Source of the DNA: Bacteroidota bacterium
Lineage (GTDB): Bacteria; Bacteroidota; Bacteroidia; Chitinophagales; Chitinophagaceae
DNA: 15,530 bases
Direction of reading: 5' to 3'
Assembly: GCA_023423285.1 (NCBI GenBank)
Contig: JAFAFV010000098.1
Coordinates: 1 to 15,530, forward strand
The notes beneath the pieces were generated by a model that saw only the letters and a list, made by a program, of their open reading frames with translations, did no database searches and was not told where the DNA came from. This document shows positions 14,929 through 15,530 of the stretch, piece after piece. The position numbers were made by a program, and so were the translations under genes. The number at the start of each line of letters is the position of its first letter. Position 1 is the first letter of the stretch.

Positions 14929-15530
14929 ATGAAAAAATTTTTAATCATAGCCGTGTTGATGGCATTTTGTATGCTATCTATTGCACAAAAAGCCTACAAA
15001 CTTGAGTTTAAACCGAAGCAGGGTGAAAAATATGACGCGTTAACTACGATCAGGTCTTCTGTTACACAAGCAATGATGGGGCAGAAGATGGAGATGAACA
15101 TGGTTTATGCCATTGATATGCTGTACGAAATATCTAAAGTTGCTGAAAATTCAGCTATTAATATGACGTATGAAAAGCTGGCAATGGATATGAACGTAAT
15201 GGGACAAAACATCAGAATGAGTACGGATGAAAGCGATAACTCCAAACCGGGTTCTAAAACTCTGAACGCAATTAAAGGCAGCACCATATCGGTTTCACTT
15301 TCACCTCAGGGAAAAGTGCTGGAAGTAAAAGGAACTGATGAACTTGCAGAAAGATTAGGGGGCGCTTCAGAAATGGAAAAAGAAACTCTGAAAACCTTTT
15401 TCAATAAAGAAAGTTTGAAAAGCACTATGGAGCAATCTTTAAATTTTTTTCCTGACAAGCCCGTAAAATCGGGAGATACATGGAAAAAAGCTGTTACTGT
15501 TGCAAAGCCGTACATGATCGTTTCGGATAA
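14929..15530 (+). CDS. Exported DUF6263-like protein, 3' truncated by the window
   Basis: The frame starts at ATG 14929 and stays open to the window edge, giving 200 complete codons; its stop lies outside. Residues 1-20 are a signal peptide (MKKFLIIAVLMAFCMLSIAQ). The mature part resembles the DUF6263 family, as I recall it: a Met-rich region (MGQKMEMNM, near 51-59), GSTISVSLSPQGKVLEVKG (117-135), and NFFPDKPVKSGDTWKK (172-187), where family members carry 'LPxxxVxxGDxW'. Function is unknown; periplasmic or surface location is predicted. It follows the DUF2911 gene by eight bases, implying a shared transcript. The family call is by pattern memory and moderately sure; that it is a real gene is very likely. 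Confidence 0.82.
   Translation, partial: MKKFLIIAVLMAFCMLSIAQKAYKLEFKPKQGEKYDALTTIRSSVTQAMMGQKMEMNMVYAIDMLYEISKVAENSAINMTYEKLAMDMNVMGQNIRMSTDESDNSKPGSKTLNAIKGSTISVSLSPQGKVLEVKGTDELAERLGGASEMEKETLKTFFNKESLKSTMEQSLNFFPDKPVKSGDTWKKAVTVAKPYMIVSD

Overview
The window looks like chromosomal DNA of a Bacteroidota bacterium, most likely a member of the Chitinophagaceae or a close relative (inference). The signs are: secreted proteins whose signal peptides end in AQ or SQ; A/T-rich leaders before start codons instead of Shine-Dalgarno boxes; promoters of the TTTG-N19-TAnnTTTG type; a T9SS-style 'LPV...E.N..HF.IQ.S.DGK.F' module; and DUF2911 and DUF6263-like proteins. No rRNA, tRNA, CRISPR array, transposase or phage gene was seen.

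Layout. Positions 1-1098 (+) carry the 3' part of a LolC/LolE-type FtsX permease. It converges on two minus-strand genes for small, low-complexity secreted proteins: a Tyr/Gly then Arg/Ser-rich lipoprotein (1150-1665) and a basic PGQ-motif protein (1824-2315). Each is followed by its own intrinsic terminator. Next, also on the minus strand, come an MsbA-type ABC exporter (2515-4320) and, transcribed just before it, a thiolase (4348-5532). The thiolase is divergent from the quinone-type dihydroorotate dehydrogenase pyrD (5721-6770, +). The 188-base gap between them holds two good Bacteroidota promoters and three CCATGG palindromes.

From 6852 to 13791 everything reads on the plus strand: a secreted GH28/pectate-lyase-fold beta-helix protein, a large 857-residue secreted beta-helix protein, then a TPR sensor histidine kinase and a LuxR/NarL response regulator that are almost contiguous. 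A decayed C-terminal gene fragment (about 13821-13970) and a strong terminator (13996-14021) close this stretch. The window ends with a two-gene unit: a DUF2911 protein (14093-14920) and a DUF6263-like exported protein that runs off the right edge (14929 onward).

How the genes might work together. Most of the window is housekeeping or envelope biology: lipoprotein export, ABC export, beta-oxidation-type thiolysis, and pyrimidine synthesis. The most unusual object is the 857-residue beta-helix protein. Its C-terminal Fn3-like module appears to be split by a two-helix membrane hairpin with an Arg-rich turn and a lipobox-like Cys, and the last strand of the module resumes after it. No ordinary T9SS C-terminal sorting domain is seen. 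The neighbouring TPR kinase and regulator could control the surface beta-helix genes, but that rests on adjacency alone.
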